Below, piece by piece: positions 51,401 through 62,138 of a stretch of 64,000 bases of DNA (positions are counted from its first letter, which is position 1; each line of letters opens with the position of its first letter). The notes below the pieces were generated by a model. It was not told the origin of the DNA. It worked only from the letters and a program-made list of their open reading frames with translations, and did not search any database. Position numbers and translations under genes: made by a program. This DNA comes from Phaeodactylum tricornutum CCAP 1055/1. Its lineage: Eukaryota > Bacillariophyta > Bacillariophyceae > Surirellales > Neidiaceae. The stretch lies in assembly GCF_000150955.2 (NCBI RefSeq), contig NC_011671.1, positions 310,001 through 374,000 of the forward strand, in the 5' to 3' direction.

Positions 51401-54400
51401 GGGGGATCTTGACGGATCCGAAAGCTACTCAATGGAAATTGTTGACAATCTCCCTGCTGGTGCCAAACTTCTCGGTTCAACCAGTCGTGAACTTCTTTCA
51501 GAAGATGGAGTTTTTTTCTTGTTCCCAATAGATGTAGAATCTCTCATACTGTTACCACCACTTCACTGGTCAAGTGCAAAGCAAGGTGACATTGTTCTCC
51601 TTACAAATACAACAACGGTTGATATAAGCCCTCAATCATCCTCTAGTGCGTCGGTATACCTTTCCATTCCAATCAAGATTGTGGGCGTAGCTGACAAGCC
51701 AAATACTCGACCAGTTGTTGTACATTGTTTGGAAGATGGAACTTACAACCTCGGATCATCAATCGGGGATCTAAGTGGGGTCTTGGTTGATGTAAGCATT
51801 CTAATCCGTATAATCGTTGTCAAGAAAGGATCCCCTAACCTGCTTTGCTCGTTCTCAATACAGACCGATGGATCCGAAGTACTTTCTCTTGTTTTATCCG
51901 GTCTACCACTTGGAGTCGTGCCTCAAAGCGAGGAGAGTAATATACAATATTTAGGGAAGGGACGATGGCAAGTGCCTGAAACAGCGATTCCTTCTCTCAC
52001 GCTCCCTGCGTTGCCGAACTTCTCCGGAGACAATCCCTACACGGGAATTACTATCAATGCAGTAAGCCAGGAGTTGGACAGGGATCAAGCGGTCTCTGAT
52101 TCTTGGCCAGTGACAATAAAGGTACGCCCTGTTGTTGATGGGTTTGCTTCTTGGTCGATGTCTTTCACCACGACGGAGGGGATGAACGAGGCAAACAATG
52201 GCGGTATAGATTTCAAAAGTGTCAAAAACTTTGTTCTTGGGGATGAGGATAATTCCGAAGCTGTAATTTCGTTTACTTTTGACTTTTCCAACTTAATGGT
52301 CAATGCCGGGATCAGAACTCGCCTGAATCAGCTGGAGGGCCAAAGTGCTGGACTCGAGGAGTTAGTGTCAAAAAGAATGGACGGGGAATTTACCTTCGAC
52401 CAAGAAAGTGGCACGGTATTGGTACTCTCCGAAAATATCGAAAATATCAAGCTCCACTCAGAACTCTTTCTTGATTCAAACCAAAATTTTGAAATCCCTG
52501 TCAATGCGTTAGTTCGAGATTCTGCTGTATCAGACGGAAGTAGCGTTAGGGAAGACAAGATCAAGTCAGGCGTGTTATTTGTCATTATAAGTGGAACCGC
52601 TGATATCCCTACGGTGTTTGCAGAGCCGACCATCTCCGGAAGTGTTGGTGAGTCCGGAATTCCAGTCCGGCTAGGTGGGGAAACGACAGATCGAGACGTC
52701 TCACTTGGCAGAACTCAGTCAGAAGATGTTTACTATCTGGTCAGCACCAGCAGCAGCTCAATTTCCAACCTGTTCACATTTTCTGGCGCTGGATTAAACA
52801 ATGGAGACGGTCACTGGACTTTAGAGAAAAGCGACTTGGCGGGATTACAGGTTTACTTTAGTCCTTCGATTGGCATGAGAAATCAAAGCGAAGCTAGTTT
52901 TGATTTAACAGCAGTCGCTGTCGAGGATGATGGAGACTGGGCAGTCAACACTACGACCTTCAAAGTTATTCTTCAACCCAACGAAGCGGGAGATACGATG
53001 ACGATCCCCCCTTTGCCACCTCTTCTCGCCATCGGCCTTAATGCAGGGTTAGAAGATACAAAAATATCTCTGGGTAGCATCAGTGCCGTCGTCAATCCTG
53101 ACGATCCTACCAATACAACTATCAGTGTTGCAATCTGGAGCATCCCTCCCAATGCTAAAGTGTTCGGTGCTCGGCTTAACCCCACCACTGGAAAATGGAT
53201 ATGCTCTGCTGCCAGTATCAATTCAGGTGCTGTTCAGATACTTCCGGGCCCAGACTATTCTGGTTCATTGATGTTGACTATTCAAGCCATCGCAACCAAC
53301 CATTACGCCTTGTCAGCTCATAGTCCTGAACAAAAGCTTGAATTCATTGTAGACCCTGTGGCTGATGGTGCAGCTATTTCCATCTCTCCTAGCTCAGGCT
53401 TGGAAGATGAAATGGTCTCACTACGCGTTTCATTGACGGAGCTGGACGTTGATGGAAGTGAGCGAATTGGTCATTTTGCATACATAAAGATGACGAACGG
53501 GGCCACTCTTATAGGCAACTACACTGTCGTCACAGAGTATGACAATGACGCCTTCATTGGGACATTTTCCAACGCTTACTCACTGCGCGTACCATCAGAG
53601 GAGATTTCAGAATTGTCACTGAAGCCGGCCGCGAACTGGCATGGGACAATCACTCTAGAAATTTCAGTCCCGGTTGTAGAGCGTTTCGACGATGAAGACG
53701 GTGATCACGTCAAGGTCGCCCGAAAGTAAGCAAAGTGGCCGAACCAATTCCAATACGCGCAACTGCTACTCAATTTCTCACGCAATTGACCAATTTTGCT
53801 TTTAGGACTCATTCAATTGAGATCAGTGCGTTAGCCGACATGCCCGACATTTCCGTTCCGTCCGTCACCACTATAGGTGACGAAGACACAGAAATTGCTA
53901 TTGCATTTCTCGCGGCCAGTCTAACCGACACAATAATCGCGAATGGTCGTGAAATTCTCTCTGTTGTGATCAGTAATGTTCCAGAAAGTTCAACGTTCAA
54001 CTCAGGATACAACAACGGGGATGGGAGTTGGGCAATTCCGACCGCAGCCCTAGACGGACTTTCTCTCTTACCCCCGGAACATTTCGCCGGAACTGTCAAA
54101 CTGACACTTACAGCGTATGCATTGGAACTGGAGAATGGCAGCGAAAACAGTCAGAGCGGCGACTTTGATATCAACGTCCGTCCTGTGGCCGACCCTTTCC
54201 TCATGGTCGCGACAAGTATCAGTTTGCAAGCCAGTTCGGGAACTGTTGATATAGCGTTGAATTTGCGTCTGCAAGATACGCGCGGCGACAGCCCAGGAGA
54301 AATTCCACCCGAGATTGTCCAATTGGAGTTTCAAAATCTCCCTCGCGGTATATATCTTCGGGCCAGTCAGGGTGGTGGTGTTGTCACCACACCTGCCGGT

Positions 54401-55030
54401 ACATTTGTGTTCGCCGGCTCGCAAGCCCAAGCCAACGCGTTGCGTCTTTTGGCCCGTAACGCTACAGAAGGCACCTACCAGATTGCCATCAGTGGTGTCA
54501 CCGTTGATGGTGACAGTATCCTGTCACCAGCGGTGCGGGACTCTTTTAGGCTGACCATCTCCCCGTCAAACCAAACGTTGCCCGGCGTGGAACTGATAGG
54601 CACAAACGGGGCGGACAACCTGACTGGATCGATTGGACATGATATTTTGATGGGCTTGGAAGGTGCTGACCTCATGCGTGGAGGCGACGGTATGGATTGG
54701 CTGGCCGGTGGACCTGGCGCTGATGTGTTGACGGGAGGCAACGGCGCTGATGTCTTTTCGTGGAGCTCACTCGATTTGGACGGGTCAGTGGATCGCATAA
54801 CTGATTTTGCTGTTGGGCAAGACCAGCTCGACCTTGTCAGCGCTCTGAACGGATACAATCAGCAATTATCGGATATTTCGAGCTTTCTCAGTGTCACTAC
54901 TAGCAACAATGATGCAGTGATTTGGATCGACATTCAGGGAGGCGGGAATTTTTCCCGATTTGTGTTGCTGGAGAACTTGGCTGGAGTGAGTCTCAATGAA
55001 CTGGTCTCGAATGGAAGCATCTTGGCTTAA
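48447..55030 (+). CDS. Giant secreted cadherin-like repeat protein with RTX repeats and type I secretion tail
   Basis: Predicted 2,094-residue secreted or surface protein. Exons: 48447-49358, 49435-50175, 50247-51791, 51864-53725 and 53806-55030, with GT-AG introns of 76, 71, 72 and 80 bp; the first three are phase 0. The N-terminus is a eukaryotic-looking signal peptide (MTVRLCLQLYLWLLGCTARS). The body consists of about ten ~120-150-residue beta repeats, each opening with an acidic motif such as DTDGSEVAYI, DEDGSENLKV, DLDGSESYSM or DVDGSERIGH. Each closes with patterns like PPRNYSGEITLSV, GPDYSGSLMLTI or PAANWHGTITLEI, typical of bacterial cadherin-like/VCBS-type adhesins. Six RTX nonapeptides follow (54599-54760), then DRITDFAVGQDQLDL and a glycine-containing tail like bacterial type I secretion targets. 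Likely Ca2+-binding and adhesive. Bacterial ancestry is inferred. Confidence 0.87.
54599..54760 (+). other. RTX nonapeptide repeat region (within the giant protein gene)
   Basis: Six consecutive nine-residue units: GTNGADNLT, GSIGHDILM, GLEGADLMR, GGDGMDWLA, GGPGADVLT, GGNGADVFS. The GGxGxDxLx pattern forms a parallel beta-roll that binds Ca2+ between turns in haemolysin-type proteins. Confidence 0.9.
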
Positions 55031-55380
55031 ATCATCACTCCCTTTCAGGAATGCTGAACGTTCATTAAAAGACTAAACTTTCAATCAAGTCATTGTTTGT
55101 GTTTGTCAACTCGCACGAAGGATGTAGAGAAAATGCGCACCGAGGGTGTGTGAATAGTGGCTCTGCTCTTTATTTTGGGAGGGGAATTTCCCTCATTTTG
55201 CGAGAGCCTTTAAGATGATATCCACTACCAGTGCTTCCTCAGTATATGCTATATATAAATAGGATGTCATTTGCGTATAGAAAGTCGGGCGCCGCAGTTG
55301 TTACGCAAACTTCGTGATCGACTTTGGGACAGTTTTACGCCAGCTTCGGGTACTTGTTGTACTCACTGTCGGCCTTTCCT
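55031..55380. other. Convergent intergenic region
   Basis: 350 bp between the 3' ends of the RTX-repeat gene and the SGF11 gene. Nothing recognised. Confidence 0.45.
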
Positions 55381-55959
55381 TTATTTCGATCCACTGCGTA
55401 CACTTCCACTTCCAGAAGCCGCAGCTCGAGCCATTGTTCCTATTCCCAAGCATTTATCCAGATGCTGCGCAAAGCGGGTACCATTAACTTGGCGTTTGCA
55501 AATTGAACAGGCTACCAACTCCTTTGGTTCTTTAGCCGGAATTCGCCCCCAGATATCGGTCTGCACTTGTTGCCGTGTTGAAATGCTGACCGAACTTTCG
55601 GTGCGATCTTCAATGACCATAGGGGCTGGTGACGACGACGCAGGCTCATTTGTGACGCGACGAAGTGTTTTGAGTGGGCTAACCGGCGTTTCGACTGCGT
55701 AACGATCCAGAGCCGCGACAACCTCGACCTCGCTGTTGTACAATCCAGGATAGAGTAATCGTCGTTTCTTGGGGGCAACCAAATCGGCGTAAGAAAGCTC
55801 ACCACTTTTGGCCATGCGATGCATTTTGGCAGCTACTTTGATACAGACGGACTCAACCAGCTTCGCATAGACACCTTCATACAACTCATCGCTCGAGTCA
55901 GGCCCATCGACGACCCCACCCTGCTCTGGCAAGGCCTGAGCTGCCGTCGAATCCGTCAT
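55381..55959 (-). CDS. SGF11: SGF11-like subunit of the SAGA deubiquitinase module
   Basis: 192 residues from the first ATG (MTDSTAAQALPEQ). The C-terminal zinc finger is characteristic of Sgf11/ATXN7L3: DIWGRIPAKEPKELVACSIC, KRQVNGTRFAQHLDKCLG, GTMARAA, giving a C-x2-C-x11-H-x3-C finger with the conserved F/A-x-HL-x-KC and a basic tail. The N-terminal helix, SSDELYEGVYAKLVESVCIK, fits the segment that docks in the Ubp8-Sus1 assembly. The module removes ubiquitin from histone H2B. The frame stays open upstream to a GTG at 56223, so an unseen upstream exon or longer N-terminus is possible. Divergent from the RBR ligase gene. Confidence 0.85.
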   Translation of the reverse strand: MTDSTAAQALPEQGGVVDGPDSSDELYEGVYAKLVESVCIKVAAKMHRMAKSGELSYADLVAPKKRRLLYPGLYNSEVEVVAALDRYAVETPVSPLKTLRRVTNEPASSSPAPMVIEDRTESSVSISTRQQVQTDIWGRIPAKEPKELVACSICKRQVNGTRFAQHLDKCLGIGTMARAAASGSGSVRSGSK

Positions 55960-56400
55960 AGCATACACGGTAGAAAGATTATTTGTTTGACCTACCCTCA
56001 AAGATGCCTCGTCGGCGACATTCGCATGTGCACCTGCTACAGGTTTTTGTGCATACGAATTGCGTGGACCTTCACTTGGGTGGAGTCCGCCTCCTTCGAG
56101 CCCGATTGCTCCTCGAAGCGCAGGTTTTCGACGAGAGAGACTGACAGTGAGTCGATTCACCACAGGAACAACCCGAACTCTAAAAGGCTTTTTATGTACA
56201 GAAATTAGCAGGTTCGCAATCACTATAGAAGCTGCTTGGTCGGGTTTTCGTTGGCGGGAACAACACGATTCCTATTTTTTTTCTCACATCCTAGAAAAAC
56301 TGTGCATTGACTGTGACAAATCAGCCAGTCCAAATATGGAACGTATCTGATTCCATTCACAGTCGATTCTACCTCAAGGTTGACAGTGAATGCAAAATCC
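55960..56400. other. Intergenic region between divergent genes
   Basis: 441 bp between SGF11 and the RBR ligase, probably a shared promoter region. The minus-strand frame is open through most of it as an extension of SGF11. Confidence 0.45.
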
Positions 56401-58546
56401 ATGAGCATTCCTACCGCTCGCAACGGACCAAAAATGCCCCTCGCAGCGACACCGGTGGAAGTTTTGGATCTTTGCGGGGACGATTCATCGGTATCTCTTT
56501 CGGTTGCTCGACTTCCGAAAGCAAGAGGCTCGGAGGAGATAATATCGTTGTTAGACGATGACGATTTCGGCGATCACAGGAGTATAAATGGAAACTACCG
56601 TAGAGGAAGGAAACGGAATCAGCGAACGTGGAATGGGCTCGGCAATAGGCAACACCCACCACCGTTTCCGTATGCCGGAAAGTCGGATCCCAACGAACCC
56701 GTAGAAATCATTGAAGGCGCACGGGGCCAAAACTTCGTCGCGAGCACCAACAACAGGAGGAAGTCTGCCCCGACGAATGACGTCGAACTCATACAAACCG
56801 ATAAAGTGACAGCAAACTTGCAAGTCTTGGAAGTCTTTCCCGATGCGGATGAATCTTATGTCGGAGAGCTTCTCGCATCGATGAACGGTGAAGAAAATGC
56901 CGTTCAGCTTGTGATTACGACCTTGGCAGAAAAAGAATATCCGAAAAACAAGAGTCTAGTATTGAATCGAAAGAGAGAGCTTGGTATCGGGCAACCCATC
57001 ATTCAAATGCATGGTCGAGAAAAAAAGTTGAAGTATGACTACATGTCGACTGAAGCCTTCCAGCCCACAGCTCTGTACACAAACCAGGCCATTGAGCATT
57101 TGGTGCACAGTTTTTCCTTTCTATCAAAGCTTGGCGCGTAAGTTGGCCCAGTATCTGATGCACTGTACTTCTCGATCTAAGTATTCGTTCTTTTCCTTTT
57201 GAACCTTGCAGACGTCGAATTTTGGGACGATATAATATGCACTACGCTGTGGCACATGATAAAATTCTTCGAGCTGTGAAGGGAACAACATCTCAGGCAG
57301 GAGAGGAGCTTGAAGACACGCAATACCAGCGTGTCTCGAATTCTTTCGCGAGACGCCAGATGAGCCAGCAGCAGATTGAGGAACTTGAGCAACTAGCCAA
57401 TACATCCAATGTCGTTTTAAAGACTCATCGTCGCAATTACCAGAGCTTTGTGACAGACGCCATTCTTGCGGAGGAGGTCAATTTTGTAGAAACAAAGCTA
57501 AGCACCTGGATGGCTTCAATGGAAAAGCGCGCAAATCGAGCGCAGAATAAGAAGAATGCACAGGCTACACATACCGGGATGGAGTGCTGCTGCTGTTTTG
57601 ACGAAGTAGCAGTAGAAGACATGGTCAGTTGCCGGGACGAAGGCCACCTCTTCTGCGTTGACTGTCTTAAATCCTTTGCTGAAACCCAAATTTTTGGAAT
57701 GGGAAATTTGGGTATTGACAAAGAGACAAAGAAGCGGTCACTGGAGCTCAAGTGTTTTCATTCAGATGGGTGTGCCTCCGGCTTTGGTAGATCCGGTCTA
57801 GAGAAAGCACTTCCGAAGAGAAGCTTAGAGAAGTATGACGAAGTTCAATTCATTCTGAGCGTCGAGGTGGCGGGACTCGACGATATAGTATCTTGTCCTA
57901 ACTGTGGCTACCAAGCGGCATTGCAGCCGTCGCAAAGGGTCTTCAAGTGTCCAGTGATTGATTGTCTATACGAATCGTGTCGCGAATGTGGCGAAGCGGC
58001 GCATATTCCTCTTAGGTAAGAATGCAACCGACAAGATACGGGATGTCGTTTAAACTCGTGAGGCTAACTGGTGTTTTGAAACATAGGTGTGATGAAAATA
58101 AAAAAACTGACGAAAAGGAGACGAAGGGACGTCTCGCCGTCGAAGAAGCCATTTCTGAGGGTAAGAAACCGGATCAGGTGTTGGCAGCGCTATTGTCCGA
58201 GGTGTTTCTAAATATGTACTCACAATCCTGCATTTGGTCCGAAGCAAAAATCCGTAAATGCCCGAAATGCAGCAAAGGGGTAATAAAATCCGACGGCTGC
58301 AATAAGATATCGTGTAGTTGCGGAGCTCATTTCTGCTATGTATGCAGGGCAAAAATCCTGAACTACACACACTTTTGCCAGGTAGCTCTCTGCCGCCACA
58401 TCGACTGCAAAGGGTGCCCGCTTTATACCAACGGAGAGGAAGACGATGCGAGAGCTATGCGAAAGGCAGGTTTGAAGGCTGCCAACGAGGTTCGGAAGGA
58501 TGATGTGAATATTGACGTGGAGAACATCTTGAAGGCGCCGCCCTAA
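56401..58546 (+). CDS. RNF216/TRIAD3-type RBR E3 ubiquitin ligase, three exons
   Basis: 666 residues; exons 56401-57137, 57212-58015 and 58087-58546 with GT-AG introns of 74 and 71 bp. RING1 begins ECCCCFDEVAVEDMVSCRDE then GHLFCVDCL. The in-between-RING region has DIVSCPNCGYQAAL, VFKCPVIDCLYESCRECGEA. RING2 reads RKCPKCSKGVIKSDGCNKIS then CSCGAHFCYVCRAKI, which closely follows human RNF216, including the catalytic-cysteine segment. Compared with RNF216, about ten residues are inserted within RING1 (NLGIDKETKKRSLELKC). The N-terminal third is disordered with SUMO-interacting-like stretches (VEVLDLCGDD, EEIISLLDDDD, VEIIEG). A CUE-like segment (TANLQVLEVFPDADESYVGE) follows. Start is the ATG at 56401. 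Confidence 0.92.
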
Positions 58547-58665
58547 CTAAAACTGGGGCAACGACATAGTTTCGAAATAATTTTCTATTGGAATATGCAC
58601 AGACTCACTGTCAATTCCTTTTCTTAAAAAATCATTCGGTCTGCGAGGTTGAATTGTACGAGCAC

Positions 58666-61375
58666 CTAAGACCAACCTTGAGTTTTCGTTTTTTCGCTGG
58701 ACATTCTCTGAAGTAGAAAAAGTAGGTTAGACGCAGCATCGCATTGTTGCAATAGATCCTCCAGCAACACCAACGCAACTTACTTTCACTACAAACAGAA
58801 CAATAAGTAGACCAGCAACAACAATAGACAGCAAGGGCCTGTTAAAGCTCTCCGGAAGCAAGTCGAAGCCTCTTGAAGGGGATGTCCGAGTAAAGAAAAT
58901 ATCTGGCCCCCCGAAGGCTAGGACAAGAGTCTGGGACTCGAGATCCGTCTGCGAAGAAACAATAGAAGCCACCGATTCGACTAGTTGCAAATACGAAAGG
59001 GAAGTGTAGGAGACTAGAGGGATCAATTCACTGTATTGCTGGAGCCCTTCCTTCTTCTCGGTGTCTTTGACCTGGCCCATGGGCCGTCGCGTATCCAGTA
59101 CCTTCCGATCCAAAGCAAAAATCTGACCATCAATCGTAGCTAGGATCAAGCGACGAGTACTAATACCACCACGTGTAGATGTCATGCCGAGAGCCGTCGC
59201 ACTTTTGGCCAGACTAAAGGTTTTCGCGAGAACAACGGGCTTCGACTCCCTCGCGTCGAGACTGGAGAAGGTTGAACTCAGCTCTGGAGCAGAGAACGCT
59301 GTGAGACTTTTGCTGTCTACCATCCCCTCGTAGAGTGACAGGACGCCAATTTCACCCCTTCGGGTTTTTTCGTTTGTAAAAGAGTAGAATACCCAATTTT
59401 CCGAGATAACAATGGCTGGGCTGGGGCTGCTAGCGACGTTAGTATGACTAGCACGGTAAAGAATGCGACCCGATACAGAATCCACAATGTTGACAAAGAA
59501 GTTCGGTTTGTCATTTGTAGAGACTGTTGGTTCCACCTCCGCCGTATCCGATGCGCCCGAAGGCTTTCGCTTTGACGTTGCTGTCTTTCGAGTACCGGAA
59601 AGTGCCGAGAACTCATCCTCTTTTCCATCTTCTTTGGTTTTGGTCACGACGGCCATTAAGTGTGGGTTGACATACTTGAGCAAAAGAGAAAAGTCTCCAA
59701 GGGCATTGCTGGGCGACTGAATTGCTTCCTCTCGAGAAGGATACGCCACACTAAGAATCTCCTCACCAGGAAAAGCTATGGCGCCAACAACCATGGTACT
59801 GAGATCTCCATTTCTGTCTACCTTAACGGCGAAGGCCTCCAATTCAGCGCTTTCCTTGCGCATACTGTGTCCGAAGAATCCGTTCTTGCTCATGGCGACT
59901 TGCTCGAGCACAGCTTCCTTCGTCACCTTGTCCTCGGGGATAACGATAGCACTACGATCTTCCAGTATCAAGACAGCCGCCTGACGACATCCCCCGCTTC
60001 CTGCCAAGGGAATGACCTGAGAGACAGCCGTCTTGAGCGTGACGGAGCCCTTCGAGTGTTCGGTACCAGTGGTACCGTCAAGGCAGGTCCATTGAATTTG
60101 TTTTTCCCGAGCGGATGACAATGACGACAGCAATAGTACTTCCCTCGTATGTGTACCACCCTTGATCCCGTGGCCGGACTTGATCGAATTCGAGGCACCG
60201 TGCACCAGCCGATGCCACTCGGCACCTGCGGGCAAATTCACCTGGAAGCGGGTCTTCCCACGGGTGTCACCGGACGTGGGGATCCCATAGAGACGGTTCG
60301 AAGAAGACGAGAGCAGTAAGGCAATTTTGAGAAAGCCAAATACATCGTCGCGGCGAACAGGATTACCGGTGTTGACCAGACCTTCCGTCATTGCCATCAC
60401 CTGGGATTTCAAACGTGGAACCAATTGCAGTAAATTTTCTTTCTTGTCTTGTTCCAAATCAACTCCAGAGTGGCTCGCATCCAGCATAATTGCAGAGTCA
60501 ACCCGAGAAAGACCTTCTTCAGCAGTCCACATAACTTCACCAGAAACATTCAAAGAGTCCGTCTTGGTGAGGGAGATCATGGTGGTTGTGCCACGTCCGG
60601 AGGTCCTGAGAACTTCCATGGCGGTAGTGCTGCACGAGAGGAGGCTAAAGAAAGAAAGCTCCTCTTCCGGAGGAAACGCGATCTGATTTTGAAACGGGAG
60701 CTTGTCCTTCTTGCGGTTCCACGCGGACAGCGCAGTCGCCCCGTCTGCCCCGACGGTCAGGTCCAAGGCGTCACAGTAGACCTCGGTTGGCTGTTGAGTT
60801 CCGGAGCTACCTTTGAAGGTGTGCGCTTCGCGGGCACTGGGGGAAGTGGTAGCTGTTCCAGTCGCGGCGTCGAAGACCGATGTGTCGGATCCCGAAGTCA
60901 CCGCAATGTAGTGGGTGCCGGCTTTGGCAAACGCCCAGATCGAAAGACGGTGGTTTGATTTCGTTGGGAGGTAAACGTCCCAAAGCAGAGCGCCATTCGT
61001 GGCGTCCCACGCTTGGACGACTCCCACGTGATCCACCGTCGCGACGAAATTACCAGAAACGGACACGCCGTGGTACTGCTGCTCGTCCGCGGCGCTGCTG
61101 CAGACGTTGCGGCGCCAAACGAGGGTACCGTCGGCAACTTTTCGACTGGCCACGTAACAGGACGTTTTGGTAGCGTCGTCGGTGAAATCCGAAGTGACGA
61201 CTGCAGTATTCCCTACAGTGGCCACAAATTTGACGGGGCCGTGGCCTGTTGTGGCAATCAGAAAATCGAGCTGTCCAGCGTCGTCTTCAAAGATCGCTCG
61301 ACAGGGCTGGAGAAACAGAGCGCTGGTCACCAGGAGCGACAATCCTACGAGGTTGTTGCCGACCGAGAGTCTCAT
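58666..61375 (-). CDS. EMC1: ER membrane protein complex subunit 1 (EMC1)
   Basis: 877 residues in two exons, 61375-58784 and 58707-58666, with a 76-bp GT-AG intron. EMC1 is the large luminal subunit of the complex that inserts tail-anchored and multipass proteins into the ER membrane. The N-terminus is a signal peptide (VGLSLLVTSALFLQPCRA) followed by IFEDDAGQLDFLI. A beta-propeller with DGTLVWRRNV, VVQAWDATNGALLWDVYLP comes next. The C-terminal DUF1620 region has LVLAFGGPDIFFTRTSPSRG, FDLLPESFNRPLL and one membrane segment (LSIVVAGLLIVLFVVK). Splicing gives a basic cytosolic tail RMSSEKTKTQGWS. Without splicing, the frame instead ends at 58727 with VSCVGVAGGSIATMRCCV. I prefer the spliced form. 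Confidence 0.87.
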
Positions 61376-62138
61376 GGTTGTTTGGTAATATCCGTGGAGA
61401 GTGAGTCAATCCGCTTCGGAAGACGCCTTGGTCTTGCACTAGAGCGCGGCTCGAAAGGTTCCAATGAGGAAAAAGGGGGGAGGGACCACAAAGTGCGTTA
61501 AGGTCGACTTGTGTACTCCACTGGTCGTCCTTCGAATGAGGGTAGACCCAGGTGCACTGCTCGGACTCGGCTTGCCGTGGTTGGAGCTAGAAATCCAAAA
61601 TCTCTACGGTGTATCACGGTCGATCACAAACCGTAAAGGTATGTAACTAGTCAGACATCTCTGGGATATTATTTCAATTGTACAAAAACAATTACTTACA
61701 TTAAAAAAAAAAAGGTTGGTAACTGTTGCGGATATCATTTTGTCGCTCCGACATCACACCGGTTGCGGAACAGGCAGGCCAGGCCTGTTGTCCCATCATT
61801 TTCCAACGTCGGTGGACGTTACGTTTCGTTTTTGAGAATGAACTCGGTAGTGGTAAAGATAGCTGTACGGCTCCTGAGAAAAGCGATTATTTGATAAAGC
61901 TTTTCGAATGACTCCACAGTCAAGCAATGGATAGACTGTGAATAGGTCCGGTCTATTTGTCATCTTGAAACTTTGGAAAACTCAGCGCTGGTTGCCCAAT
62001 CCTCCAATTTTGGAGCGAGTCCGAGTTGTCGCCTAGGACTGCGGGCACACGCTCGCAACGAATTTGAGTGCCCCGGTCTCGCGCGCGTAGGAAGACTGAG
62101 ACGATATCCACAAGCTTTCGCAACAACCATCATTCGAC
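61376..62138. other. Intergenic region between divergent genes
   Basis: 763 bp between the EMC1 and PPR genes. It includes an A-rich tract near 61702-61713 (12 A). Short ORFs only; no repeat or RNA gene recognised. Confidence 0.45.

Noticed and set aside
55271-55702. 143-codon plus-strand ORF opposite SGF11
   Set aside because: Antisense shadow of the SGF11 zinc-finger coding region.
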